Of a stretch of 52,294 nucleotides of DNA, positions 15,753 to 24,273 are shown in pieces. This stretch comes from JAPHSX01 sp050298555 (GTDB taxonomy: Bacteria; Pseudomonadota; Gammaproteobacteria; Thiohalomonadales; Thiohalomonadaceae): NCBI GenBank assembly GCA_050298555.1, contig JBNKUL010000073.1, positions 1-52,294 of the forward strand, given 5' to 3'. The first letter of the stretch is position 1. Every line of letters starts with the position of its first letter. Below the pieces are notes generated by a model. That model made no database searches. It worked only from the letters and a program-made list of their open reading frames with translations, and was not told where the DNA came from. The translations under genes and the position numbers were made by a program.

Positions 15753-16928
15753 TTAAACGACCACAAAGCTCTTCATCTGCGAAGGGTCACTCTGGCTACC
15801 ATCGCAAAAACGGTTCCTGCCCCCCTCCTTGGCCCGGTACATCCGCTCGTCTGCCAGCTGGATCAGCTTTGACAGCTCATCGACCTTATCCTTGCGGGTA
15901 CATGCAGCACCGACACTGGCGGTGAGCGGTGTGCCGTCGGGACGCTTGCCCAGCCCCTGTTGGCCGATGCGGGCGACCATATCACACGCATCGTTCATGT
16001 TGGACATGGGCAGGGCGATAATAAACTCCTCACCGCCCCAGCGAATCAGCGCATCCTCCTCGCGTAGCTGTGCGCTAATGGCGTCACTTACCTGCTCCAG
16101 GATACGGTCACCACTCTCGTGGCCGAAGTTATCGTTAATCGTCTTAAAAAAATCGAGATCAATGAAGACGACGGAAAACGGGGTGTTATTACGGCGCGTC
16201 AAGGAGAGGTATTTCTCCATGAACTCCTCACCCGTCATACGGTTGTAGGCGTTGGTCAGGGCATCGTGTGCTGACTTGGTGACAATCTCGCTGAGAAAAT
16301 GCAACTGCATCATGCCGGAGAGGACGGCGACACAGGCAATAAGTATGATCAGCCACAGCATACCGAGCTGCTCCGAAACAGCCCCGTCACCCAGCACCAC
16401 GATACTGAGCCACTGTACCGCAATGACAGGAACGGCGAACACCACCCCCTCAACGGCGGCAAGGGGAAACACGCTCAGGCCCGCGGCGATGAGGAAGGGT
16501 AGCAGGTGGTAACCGCTGATGAGGCTGAGGGCGATCCCCTCACCACGAAAATTACCCAGCTGCATGCCGACGAAGAGGAAGAACAGCGTTGGGATGAGGA
16601 ACAGGCTGCCGAGGGCGATATAGGCGTGGATTATGCGGTCTGATTTACGGTATGAGAGAGCCAGCACGGCAAAGGCGAGTGCAGCGATAATGCGGCCTGC
16701 ACAGAGCATCCACGCCACCTTCTGCTCCAAAAAGATCTGGTCTAGGACGCACCACATGGGGGTCAGCAGTGCAAACAGTCCGGCGATAAGGCGTACCCGT
16801 CCAATCAGCAGTTCAGCGCGGTGACGCTGTACCAGTGATGAATAGAACCAGGGCGCGAAAATGCCGCGTAAATCGGTATTAATGTCGCCAAGGACTCGGC
16901 TCAACAGTGCGTGTATTTTTATTCTCAC
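15753..16928 (-). CDS. Membrane-bound diguanylate cyclase (GGDEF)
   Basis: With the GTG at 16928 as start (AGGA 4 bases upstream) the protein has 391 residues; a TTG at 16940 is an alternative. The N-terminal half (about 40-215) holds several hydrophobic helices, a membrane sensor without a recognised ligand site. The GGDEF domain has DALTNAYNRMTGEEF, then an REED inhibitory site five residues before GGEEF (near 296), so an active, product-inhibited c-di-GMP synthase is expected. It stands alone. Confidence 0.9.
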   Translation of the reverse strand: MRIKIHALLSRVLGDINTDLRGIFAPWFYSSLVQRHRAELLIGRVRLIAGLFALLTPMWCVLDQIFLEQKVAWMLCAGRIIAALAFAVLALSYRKSDRIIHAYIALGSLFLIPTLFFLFVGMQLGNFRGEGIALSLISGYHLLPFLIAAGLSVFPLAAVEGVVFAVPVIAVQWLSIVVLGDGAVSEQLGMLWLIILIACVAVLSGMMQLHFLSEIVTKSAHDALTNAYNRMTGEEFMEKYLSLTRRNNTPFSVVFIDLDFFKTINDNFGHESGDRILEQVSDAISAQLREEDALIRWGGEEFIIALPMSNMNDACDMVARIGQQGLGKRPDGTPLTASVGAACTRKDKVDELSKLIQLADERMYRAKEGGRNRFCDGSQSDPSQMKSFVVV

Positions 16929-17034
16929 GACATCCTGCAACCAATTCAGAAATCTGTGTAGAACAGTCTAAAACATTTCACTTTATAGGTGAATTACCGC
17001 AGCCCTATTACTGAAAAATTTTGTGAATGCGTTA

Positions 17035-18234
17035 TCAGATCCGCACTCTGACAATCTCTGCTATCTCCAGGTCCGTGAGCAACACCGGATTACTCTTCAT
17101 GCTGTTCCCGCGGGAATCGGCGACGATGGCGGGAATGTCGGCCTCGCCAATGCCATATTGGTGCAACGGCGGGATCGCCATCAAATCGCGCCACGCCTCC
17201 AGTTCGCCGACCAGGGCGTCGCCAGCGGCCCTGTCATCCAGGCTCTCATCATTCAGCATCAGACGCCCGACACGGGCATATTTCTCCAGGGCAGGGCTGG
17301 CGGGCTCTCGCTCCCTCAGAGCACGTAGGTTGACCGCCGTGGCGGCTGCCAGTGTGGTGCCACAGGCGACGCCATGGGGGACGGGGAAGAGCGAGCCCAG
17401 CGGTTGCGCCAGGCCGTGCACCGAGCCGAGTCCCACCTGTGCCAGGGTAATACCCGAGAGCAGGGCGCCATAGGCCATCGCTGCCCGGCCCTGGCGTGCC
17501 GCCTCACCATCTCCCCCCTCATAGGCCGCGACAAAGCCGCCCGCGACCGCCTCTAGCCCGGACCAGGCCAGGGCATCGGTAAAGGGGTTGGCACGTAGCG
17601 AGACATAGGACTCCAGCAGCTGGGTAAAGGCGTCCATCCCTTGCGATGCAATCAGTTCACGGGGGCAGTTCTGTAGCAGCAGCGGGTCGACCACGGCGAC
17701 ACGTGCAACCATGGTGTCGTGGCGGAACGACTTCTTGTAGCCCCCCTCGCCATGCTGGCTTAGTACCGCATTCTTGGTCGCCTCGCTGCCGGTACCGGCC
17801 GTAGTAGGCACGGCAATGAAGGGCAGTGCCGGCCCCGCATAGGGAAGACCTCTTCCCACATCCTCCAGGTGGTCCATCACCGAATTGCCGTTCGGCAGCA
17901 GCGCGGCTATCGCCTTGGCCGCATCCAGCACACTGCCACCGCCCACCGCCGCTACCACCTCGATACCGCTGGCGGCATGCTGCGCCACCGCCTCGTCCAC
18001 TATCGCCGGCGCCGGCTCGCCCGCCACGCTGAACATCTGGTAGTCGATGCCCGCCTGCTGCAGCCCCTGCTGTAGCACAGGCCAGTGATCGGAATCGAGG
18101 AAGGAACGCTTACCGCACACCAGTAGCGCCTTATTGCCGTACTCCCCCAGCAACGCGGGAAGTTTGAGAGCCTCGCCCTCGCCAAACAGGATACGGGGCA
18201 GCGTAGAGATGGAGAAATTCGATAAATTCATCAT
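17035..18234 (-). CDS. Iron-type (group III) alcohol dehydrogenase
   Basis: The 399-residue protein has the family's NAD-binding motif VGGGSVLDAAKA and TTAGTGSEAT, then GMDAFTQLLESYVS and GLGSVHGLAQPLGSLFPVPHGVACG. Family metal ligands are Asp, His, His, His; here Asp201 and the two later His are present, but the second ligand position reads Gln205 instead of His. Some subgroups of the family may share this, so metal and substrate cannot be assigned. It would interconvert an alcohol or hydroxyacid and an aldehyde or ketone with NAD(P). It stands alone; ATGATG gives two possible starts. Confidence 0.85.
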   Translation of the reverse strand: MMNLSNFSISTLPRILFGEGEALKLPALLGEYGNKALLVCGKRSFLDSDHWPVLQQGLQQAGIDYQMFSVAGEPAPAIVDEAVAQHAASGIEVVAAVGGGSVLDAAKAIAALLPNGNSVMDHLEDVGRGLPYAGPALPFIAVPTTAGTGSEATKNAVLSQHGEGGYKKSFRHDTMVARVAVVDPLLLQNCPRELIASQGMDAFTQLLESYVSLRANPFTDALAWSGLEAVAGGFVAAYEGGDGEAARQGRAAMAYGALLSGITLAQVGLGSVHGLAQPLGSLFPVPHGVACGTTLAAATAVNLRALREREPASPALEKYARVGRLMLNDESLDDRAAGDALVGELEAWRDLMAIPPLHQYGIGEADIPAIVADSRGNSMKSNPVLLTDLEIAEIVRVRI

Positions 18235-18331
18235 GGTTATTGTCTGTTAAAAAAAGTTAACCCAGTGCACTTGTCAATCATGCAGGGCACCACAATCTAC
18301 TCCCTAAGAAGACAATGGAGGGCATAGGGTA

Positions 18332-18529
18332 ATGAACAACGTCGTAAAGATCGAACCACAGCGCTACCCAAAATACCGCCGCCGCAGGGACCGTGCCGAG
18401 GCGCTCGCTCTGAGCATTAGCCAGGTCGAACGGCTACATAGCGGTCGGATGCGGCGGATGAAGTGGATGCTCGGTGTTTTCGCAGCCCTGCTATTCGTCA
18501 ACGCCATCATCGTCATCAACCTGGGCTAG
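18332..18529 (+). CDS. Small single-span membrane protein
   Basis: The 65-residue protein has a very basic N-terminal half (RYPKYRRRRDR, GRMRRMK) and one hydrophobic helix at the C-terminus (about 46-64), so it probably sits with its basic part in the cytoplasm. A GGAGGGCATAGGGTA stretch gives a strong ribosome site before the ATG. It converges with and overlaps the end of the next minus-strand gene by 39 bases. No function can be given. Confidence 0.6.
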   Translation: MNNVVKIEPQRYPKYRRRRDRAEALALSISQVERLHSGRMRRMKWMLGVFAALLFVNAIIVINLG

Positions 18530-19138
18530 GTAGTGCTCAAGTCTGCCCAGGTCTTCCGGGCGATCCAGGTCCCAGCGGGGCGTTAACTCGTGCCAACGCC
18601 AGCCAAGCTCAGCAAAACGCTGAACTGTCTGCTCGAACACATACTCACCGCCCCACTCAACCCCCTCAAACAGCTCCCATCGCGCCTCTTTTAACGCCAG
18701 CAGGGCGTACCCCCCATCCTCCACGGGGGTAATCGCTGCGTCGTATCCCTGTTCCAGTGCATTGAGCGCCTGCTTAACGTCTTTATGCCCCAGCTCCGGT
18801 ATGTCGCAACCGATGACCACGGCACGACGATGGCTGACAAGACTGCTCTTCAGTGCCTGATAGAGCCGCTCTCCCAGTCCATCGCCTTGCTGTCGCTGCA
18901 GGCTAGTACCGTATTGCTCGCGACACTGCTCAAAGAAGGGGTGAAAGCAATCAGGGGTACAGCAGAGGGTGATCGGCGCCACGTCCGCCTCGCTCAACTC
19001 TATGAGCAGGCGCTCCGTCAGCACGGCGTGTAACTTTGCCGCCCCCTCCTCTCCCAGGGCCGGGATCAGCCGGGTCTTCGCCTCACCCGGAACCGGTGCT
19101 CGCGCCATTACCAGGATCGCTGCATCGTTGAAGCGCAT
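18491..19138 (-). CDS. Glycosyltransferase of the rSAM-associated type (TIGR04282-like)
   Basis: The 215-residue protein begins with ILVMARAPVPGEAKTRLIPALG, the signature of the transferase-1 family found beside radical-SAM/selenodomain proteins. The nucleotide-sugar-binding region VVIGCDIPELG is at about 107-117. It is the last gene of the set; its ATG overlaps the stop of the glycosyltransferase before it. In arsenosugar gene clusters such a protein is thought to supply or process the sugar moiety. That role is inferred from the family and neighbours. Confidence 0.82.
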   Translation of the reverse strand: MRFNDAAILVMARAPVPGEAKTRLIPALGEEGAAKLHAVLTERLLIELSEADVAPITLCCTPDCFHPFFEQCREQYGTSLQRQQGDGLGERLYQALKSSLVSHRRAVVIGCDIPELGHKDVKQALNALEQGYDAAITPVEDGGYALLALKEARWELFEGVEWGGEYVFEQTVQRFAELGWRWHELTPRWDLDRPEDLGRLEHYLAQVDDDDGVDE

Positions 19139-19830
19139 CAGCTCCCCTCCTTGGTATCGCTACGCCGGTAGCGTTGCGCCAAGGTGTCGGGCGAGGCGCC
19201 GAGAAAATATTCGAGGCGTAGCCGCCACATCAGCAGCACGGTGCGCAGGATGCCGTGGTGCTCCCAGCGGCGGCTGGAGGTGGTAAGCGGCTGGCGGATA
19301 CAGCGCGGGCGTGCGATACGCCTTAGCCGCTTGCTCAGCTCCACATCCTCCATCAGGGGGAGCTCCGCAAAACCGTTAAGCTGCCGGAACAGTTCACGGC
19401 GAACGAAGATACCCTGGTCTCCGGTAGCGACCCCAGTGAGGCAGGAGCGCAGGTTTATTAAGCGCTCGATGATGCGAAACAGCCAGTGGCGGCCGCTAAG
19501 CCGGACATTAAAACGACCCCACTGGGCACCCGCGCCCATCGCCTGCTCAAGCTGCGCGAGCGCACCATCTGGCAGCACGGTATCGGCATGAAGGAAGACA
19601 AGAGTATCGCCGTTGGCAATGGCAGCACCTGCATTCATCTGCCTGGCGCGTCCACGTGGTGCACTGACCAGCGTGACACCCGCCTGCTGTGCGATAGCAA
19701 CGCTCTGATCGCTGCTGCCACCATCGGCAAGGATGACTTCGGGCCTGTTCGGCAGGGCGGTAAGTGCAGGTAGAAGACGGCCAAGGGAGCTCGCCTCGTT
19801 GAGTGCGGGAATGATTATCGAGACGCTCAC
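19138..19830 (-). CDS. Family 2 glycosyltransferase, rSAM-associated (TIGR04283-like)
   Basis: The 230-residue protein is a GT-A glycosyltransferase: MSVSIIIPALNEASSLGRLL at the N-terminus, ILADGGSSDQSV near 34-45, FLHADT as the DxD-like metal site near 74-79, and TGVATGDQGIFVRRELF in the acceptor region. It overlaps the radical-SAM gene by 4 bases and the next gene by 1 base. Such proteins accompany ArsS-like radical-SAM enzymes. No membrane anchor is obvious. The acceptor is unproven. Confidence 0.85.
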   Translation of the reverse strand: MSVSIIIPALNEASSLGRLLPALTALPNRPEVILADGGSSDQSVAIAQQAGVTLVSAPRGRARQMNAGAAIANGDTLVFLHADTVLPDGALAQLEQAMGAGAQWGRFNVRLSGRHWLFRIIERLINLRSCLTGVATGDQGIFVRRELFRQLNGFAELPLMEDVELSKRLRRIARPRCIRQPLTTSSRRWEHHGILRTVLLMWRLRLEYFLGASPDTLAQRYRRSDTKEGS

Positions 19831-20783
19831 AGCGCCCCGCCGCAGCTACTCCCCTGACCGGCGGTGCAACCGTAACAGTGACCGCGCACCTCAATGGGGT
19901 GGCCAACGAGTGATAATTTCGGCAACTGCTCGAGCGTCAACGCCAGCCCCTCATTGGAGCGTATCGGCAACGCCAGCATTTGATTGAAGTCGCAGTCAAA
20001 GAGCCGCCCCTGCCAATCGACGCTAATGGCTGTGCGGCACATCACCGCCTCCATATTCTGCGGCTGGAAGCTCTCGCGCAACAGCTGCATATAGCCATCG
20101 AACTCTCCTGTTGACAGCAGCGTACTACCGAAACGTTTTATCGGCATGTTGGTGATACTGAACAGGCGATTAAACCTTATCCCGTGATCCTGCATCAGCC
20201 GCTGTTTATAGTCCTGCTCCAGTAGCTGCTGTGATGGTGGCAATACCGCCCCCTGAGGATTGAAGACCAGGTTGAGCGCCTTGTCGCCATCGTAGCCGTA
20301 ACCGAGGGCATTCAACTGCTTTAGGGCGGCAATGCTGCTGTCAAAGACGCCGCGGCCACGTTGTGCATCGACGTTCTGCTGCAGATAACAGGGCAGCGAG
20401 GCGATGACCTCGACACCGTGCTCGGCCAGAAACTCGGCCAGACCCTTCCCCTCTGGCTCGTCGAGGACGGCAAGGTTACAGCGGTCAATGACATGGATAC
20501 CCAGTGCACGTACCGTCGAGACCAGCTCACGGAACTGTGGGTGTAGCTCCGGGGCGCCGCCGGTGAGATCGAGTGTGGTAAAGAGTCCGGCTTCGGCAAG
20601 CTTGACGATCGTCTTGATATGCACAGGTGACATCGACTCGCTACGGCTAGGCCCGGCGTTGACGTGACAGTGTTTGCACTGCAGGTTGCAGCGGTAACCG
20701 AGGTTGACCTGGAGGGTCTCTACTCCCCCTCGCGTAAGCGCAGGGAAGTTGATCTCCTCTAGCCGAGGCAGTGTCTCAAGCAT
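19827..20783 (-). CDS. arsS: Radical SAM protein of the ArsS (arsenosugar) family, Cys form
   Basis: From the ATG at 20783 the protein has 318 residues, the usual family length. The longer frame to 20882 would overlap the upstream gene and adds unlike sequence. The [4Fe-4S]-SAM motif is Cys32-x3-Cys36-x2-Cys39 (RCNLQCKHC). The C-terminus HCYGCTAGQGSSCGG is the family's terminal Cys-rich tail; some relatives have selenocysteine there, this one has Cys. ArsS-type enzymes are implicated in joining a deoxyadenosyl sugar to methylated arsenic. No arsM methyltransferase is seen nearby, so the substrate is inference. Confidence 0.85.
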   Translation of the reverse strand: MLETLPRLEEINFPALTRGGVETLQVNLGYRCNLQCKHCHVNAGPSRSESMSPVHIKTIVKLAEAGLFTTLDLTGGAPELHPQFRELVSTVRALGIHVIDRCNLAVLDEPEGKGLAEFLAEHGVEVIASLPCYLQQNVDAQRGRGVFDSSIAALKQLNALGYGYDGDKALNLVFNPQGAVLPPSQQLLEQDYKQRLMQDHGIRFNRLFSITNMPIKRFGSTLLSTGEFDGYMQLLRESFQPQNMEAVMCRTAISVDWQGRLFDCDFNQMLALPIRSNEGLALTLEQLPKLSLVGHPIEVRGHCYGCTAGQGSSCGGAL

Positions 20784-20799
20784 GGTTATAGAAGCGGGT

Positions 20800-21933
20800 T
20801 CACCGTAACTGGCGCAGATACCACCATTCAAAGAAGCGCTTCGCCCAGTGGGCGAGGCGTAGCGGCGGCAGCACGCGACCACCGTTTTCGGTACGGGTCA
20901 CCAACATGCCGCTGTTGATGCTGTCGACGATACACATCAGCTCGATCTTGAAGGTATGGGTCGCAGAGCCGCCATTGAGGCTGGCCACGATATTGGCGGC
21001 GGCGGCAGTGGCCTGCAGGTCTGCCATGTGGGCCTGCTTGGGCATCCACTCTGGTCCTGGAAAACTGCCTGAGTCTCCCGCCACATAGACATTCTCGACA
21101 CCGGCAACCTGGCAATACTGGTCAGCCTTAACCAGCCCGCCCTCTGAGCGCGGCAGTTCACTGTTGTCGAACCACTTATTACCGGTCATACCGGGCATGA
21201 AAAGTATCAGGTCGGCCTCGAACTCACCGCCCTCGGTGATCACCTTGTTGGCCTCGAAGCCCTTCATCTTGTGACCCAGGTGGGTATCGATGCCGCGCTT
21301 GATCATCGTATCGAGCAGCCCCTTTACCGCCTTGGGACCGAGCCGCTTGCCCGGCTGCGGCGCCGGATTGAAGAACACCAGTTTGAACTTGTCGCGCCGC
21401 CCTTGCTGACGCAGCAGGGTGTCGATACCAAAGAGGAACTCGAACATCGGTCCGCCTCGCATCGCCGACGGCTCCTTGGGATTACCGCCGAAACCGACGG
21501 CAATGGTACCGCCATCCATCGCATTGAGGCGGTCACGAATCTGCTCTGCTGCAGGAATACCCTCACACGGGGTGATGGCGTGCTCGATACCCGGTAGTTT
21601 CTTGATAAATCGACCGCCGGAGGCAATGAGTAGCGCATCGTTCTCCACTTCGCCGTTGACGGTGTAGACGGTGCGGCCGTCTGCACTAAGGCCGGTCACC
21701 TCGCCGGCAAAGAACTCCACCTTCATGCGGCGGAAGTAGTTGTCGAGTGATATGCGCAGGTCCTCGGCCTTGCGAATGCCGGCGGGGATCCAGATAAGAC
21801 TGGGAAGGAAGATAAACTCCGCCTTCGGTGCAATCACGGTCAGTTGTGACTGTTTGTCGCGCTTGCGGATCTCACGTATCGCGGTGAGGGCGGCAAAACC
21901 GCTGCCGATGATGGTGATACGTTTATTGCTCAT
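20800..21933 (-). CDS. Sulfide:quinone reductase-like FAD flavoprotein
   Basis: The 377-residue protein has the SQR/NDH-2 fold: FAD motif IIGSGFAALTAIREI at 8-22, a second region ALLIASGG, and the C-terminal FAD segment NVYVAGDSG near 285. Cys in TPCEGIP (about 123) and ELMCIVDS (about 350) may match two of the SQR redox cysteines; a third is not evident. The tail RFFEWWYLRQLR could touch the membrane. It lies 16 bases upstream of the radical-SAM gene, so co-expression is likely. Sulfide as substrate is plausible but unproven. Confidence 0.8.
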   Translation of the reverse strand: MSNKRITIIGSGFAALTAIREIRKRDKQSQLTVIAPKAEFIFLPSLIWIPAGIRKAEDLRISLDNYFRRMKVEFFAGEVTGLSADGRTVYTVNGEVENDALLIASGGRFIKKLPGIEHAITPCEGIPAAEQIRDRLNAMDGGTIAVGFGGNPKEPSAMRGGPMFEFLFGIDTLLRQQGRRDKFKLVFFNPAPQPGKRLGPKAVKGLLDTMIKRGIDTHLGHKMKGFEANKVITEGGEFEADLILFMPGMTGNKWFDNSELPRSEGGLVKADQYCQVAGVENVYVAGDSGSFPGPEWMPKQAHMADLQATAAAANIVASLNGGSATHTFKIELMCIVDSINSGMLVTRTENGGRVLPPLRLAHWAKRFFEWWYLRQLR

Positions 21934-21990
21934 ACTCAGCTATTCCTGTTCCTGCATCACAAGACTACCCCAAAGGGCTATCCAGGGGAC

Positions 21991-22404
21991 TTATTTATCC
22001 AGATCCACGGTGTGGCAGAGCGGCGAGTTGTCTTTGAACTCGACCCAGTGCGCCACCTCCTGCACCATATCGCGCAACTCCTCCATGGAGATACAACCGA
22101 GGATGCGACCGACCAGATCCGGATCGAGTCGCACCATGCAGGGGGAACCGTCTGCCAGCTGCACCTGCACACCGGCGACGTTTTTCTCCAGTGCGTCCTC
22201 GCCCTGCTCCATCAGCTCGGCGGTCTCCTGCAACAGCTGTTCGTACTGGTTGTCGATCGCATCATCGAGTTCAGCACCGAGGTCATCGGGGATCTCAACG
22301 ATAAAGGACTCGTCGTCGCTGACCTGGCAATCGACCTTTTTCTCCTTGAGAAATGCGACGAATTTATCGCGAATGGTTTCATCAAAAAATACGTATTCCA
22401 GCAT
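21991..22404 (-). CDS. Conserved-type hypothetical acidic protein
   Basis: The 137-residue protein is acidic and soluble, starting MLEYVFFDETIRDKFVAFL, with a middle helix rich in Glu/Gln (DNQYEQLLQETAELMEQ) and a C-terminal LADGSPCMVRLDPDLVGRIL region. I do not recognise the family or a catalytic motif. It follows acpS by 12 bases in the same direction, so it belongs to the lepA-acpS operon or its tail. It precedes the SQR-like gene by about 57 bases. Confidence 0.75.
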   Translation of the reverse strand: MLEYVFFDETIRDKFVAFLKEKKVDCQVSDDESFIVEIPDDLGAELDDAIDNQYEQLLQETAELMEQGEDALEKNVAGVQVQLADGSPCMVRLDPDLVGRILGCISMEELRDMVQEVAHWVEFKDNSPLCHTVDLDK

Positions 22405-22416
22405 GGGGGGCTCTCT

Positions 22417-22797
22417 TCAGGATTTCAACAGGGTTACGAAGGCGACGGCGTGTTCCTTCTCATCCGAGATGGAAATAAAACTCTCGCCTATCCCTTGCTC
22501 GTGACAGTAGCGCTGCGCCTCGTCGTCGAAGCGCAGCAGGGGCTTGCCCAGCTCATCGTGAGTGACGACGATGTGCGACATCGCCAGACCATTACGAAAG
22601 CCGGTGCCAAAGGCCTTGGCGGCGGCCTCCTTGGCGGCAAAACGCTTGGCCAGGAACTGTGCAGGCCGTTTGCTTTGGCGATAGTCATTCAGCTCCGACT
22701 CGCCAAGGATGCGCTCGGCAAACCGCTCGCCGTGGCGCTCCAGCGCCTCCGCCATACGGGTGACGCTGACGATGTCGGTACCGATGCCGAATATCAC
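22417..22797 (-). CDS. acpS: Holo-[acyl-carrier-protein] synthase
   Basis: The 126-residue protein begins IFGIGTDIVSVTRM with the metal-binding Asp, and has FAAKEAAAKAFGTGF with the metal-binding Glu and catalytic Lys region. Both are diagnostic of AcpS. It transfers 4'-phosphopantetheine from CoA to apo-ACP, activating fatty acid synthesis. Its start overlaps the pdxJ stop by 4 bases, the standard pdxJ-acpS order. Confidence 0.97.
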   Translation of the reverse strand: MIFGIGTDIVSVTRMAEALERHGERFAERILGESELNDYRQSKRPAQFLAKRFAAKEAAAKAFGTGFRNGLAMSHIVVTHDELGKPLLRFDDEAQRYCHEQGIGESFISISDEKEHAVAFVTLLKS

Positions 22798-23534
22798 CGC
22801 CGCGCCTCAACCATAATGCGCTTCATTTCAGCGACGGCATTTTGCAGGCCCACGAAGACGGCACGGGCGATGATGGCGTGGCCGATATTGAGCTCACGTA
22901 CCGCGTTAATTTCAGCGATCTCACGGGTATTGTGGTAATGCAGGCCGTGACCGGCGTTGACCTGCAGGCCCGCGGCCTGTGCCAGCCTCACACCCTCTTT
23001 GATACGCGCTAACTCCTCGGCCTGCTGTACCTCACTCTCGGCATCGGCATAGTGGCCGGTGTGGATCTCGATCACCGGCGCGCCGCAGGCCACCGCCGCC
23101 TCGATCTGTTTAGGCTCGGCATCGATAAAGAGGGAGACTCGTACTCCCGCATCCGCCAGGCGCTTGCAGGCATCGGCAATGCGCTGCTGCTGCCCCGCTA
23201 CATCGAGTCCACCCTCGGTAGTCAGCTCCTCGCGCCGTTCAGGCACCAGGCAGCAGTCGGCTGGTTTGACCTGTTCGGCAATTCCGAGCATCTCATCGGT
23301 GACTGCCATCTCCAGGTTCATCTTGGTCTGCAGGATCTCTTTCAGCATGTGAACGTCGCGGTCCTGAATGTGGCGGCGATCCTCACGCAGGTGCAGGGTA
23401 ATGCTGTCGGCCCCCGCCTGTTCCGCCTCGATAGCGGCCTGGATGGGGTCCGGGTAGCGGGTGCCGCGCGCCTGGCGCAGGGTGGCCACGTGGTCGATAT
23501 TGACCCCCAGCAGTATTGTCTCTTTGTCGCTCAA
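22794..23534 (-). CDS. pdxJ: Pyridoxine 5'-phosphate synthase
   Basis: The 246-residue TIM-barrel protein has LLGVNIDHVATLRQARGT at the N-terminus, HLREDRRHIQDRDV, and the C-terminal NAGHGLHYHN loop; these carry the phosphate and substrate contacts of PdxJ. It joins 1-deoxyxylulose 5-phosphate and 3-amino-2-oxopropyl phosphate into pyridoxine 5'-phosphate in the DXP-dependent vitamin B6 pathway. It lies 16 bases after recO. Confidence 0.98.
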   Translation of the reverse strand: MSDKETILLGVNIDHVATLRQARGTRYPDPIQAAIEAEQAGADSITLHLREDRRHIQDRDVHMLKEILQTKMNLEMAVTDEMLGIAEQVKPADCCLVPERREELTTEGGLDVAGQQQRIADACKRLADAGVRVSLFIDAEPKQIEAAVACGAPVIEIHTGHYADAESEVQQAEELARIKEGVRLAQAAGLQVNAGHGLHYHNTREIAEINAVRELNIGHAIIARAVFVGLQNAVAEMKRIMVEARR

Positions 23535-23550
23535 CAGCTCATCCTCTTAA

Positions 23551-24273
23551 TCAACGTGGGCGCTTCTGCCTAAACAGCTCGCGGCTGGCAAGTGGCTTGG
23601 CGCCAAGATAGTGCCCCAGCACCTCACGCATCAGTAATTTGCATTCACGGCGTAGCTGCGCATCGTTGCACTCGCCGTCCGCCAGGGCTAGCAGTGCCGC
23701 ACCCTGTAGACTCAGTTGTCCGCTGCCATCACTATAGAGGCGCTGCGGACCGGAGTCGTGATAATAACAGTAGCGGCCATCGGGCTCGACCTCCGCACCG
23801 CTCTGCCCTTCATGGGTCAGTAACAGGCCGTAACCGAGCTCCTGCAGCAGGTCACGTTCGAACAGGCGCAGCGCCCACTCGATGTCCTGCGCGGCTATCA
23901 GGCGTAGCAGTGCCTGCTGGTAGGCGGCGAACAGCTGGGGATGGGGGTCGTGACGTGCAAGCAGGCGCAGGATGAGCTCATTGAGGTAGAAGCCACTGGC
24001 CAGTGCATCGCCTTGCAGGAAGGCCGTCTGTCCCTGCGTTTCCGCGGAGGTGAGGGTCGGTAGCTCACCGCGACCGCTCCAGCTAACCAGTAGCTGCTGA
24101 TAGGGCTGCAGTACCCCCTTGAGTTTGGAGCGCGCCCCACGGGCACCTCGGGCGATGAGTCCGATACGGCCATACTCGGGGGTGAAAAGCTCCAGCAACA
24201 GGCTGGTATCGCGAAAGGGTTTGCGATGTATCAGATAGGCGGGTTGCAGCTGTACCCGGTGCTCAGAACTCAT
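23551..24273 (-). CDS. recO: DNA repair protein RecO
   Basis: From the ATG at 24273 the protein has 240 residues. The N-terminal OB-fold starts VQLQPAYLIHRKPFRDTSLLLELF and includes ARGARGARSKLKGVLQPY, typical of RecO. RecO helps load RecA on SSB-coated single strands in the RecF pathway. The start codon overlaps the end of era (ATGAGTTCTGA), so translation is coupled; a TTG 12 bases upstream is the alternative start. Confidence 0.97.
   Translation of the reverse strand: MSSEHRVQLQPAYLIHRKPFRDTSLLLELFTPEYGRIGLIARGARGARSKLKGVLQPYQQLLVSWSGRGELPTLTSAETQGQTAFLQGDALASGFYLNELILRLLARHDPHPQLFAAYQQALLRLIAAQDIEWALRLFERDLLQELGYGLLLTHEGQSGAEVEPDGRYCYYHDSGPQRLYSDGSGQLSLQGAALLALADGECNDAQLRRECKLLMREVLGHYLGAKPLASRELFRQKRPR

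Noticed and set aside
19827..19880. Selenocysteine in the ArsS-like C-terminus
   Set aside because: The tail positions are coded by Cys codons and the frame ends at an ordinary stop; no in-frame TGA lies in the motif.
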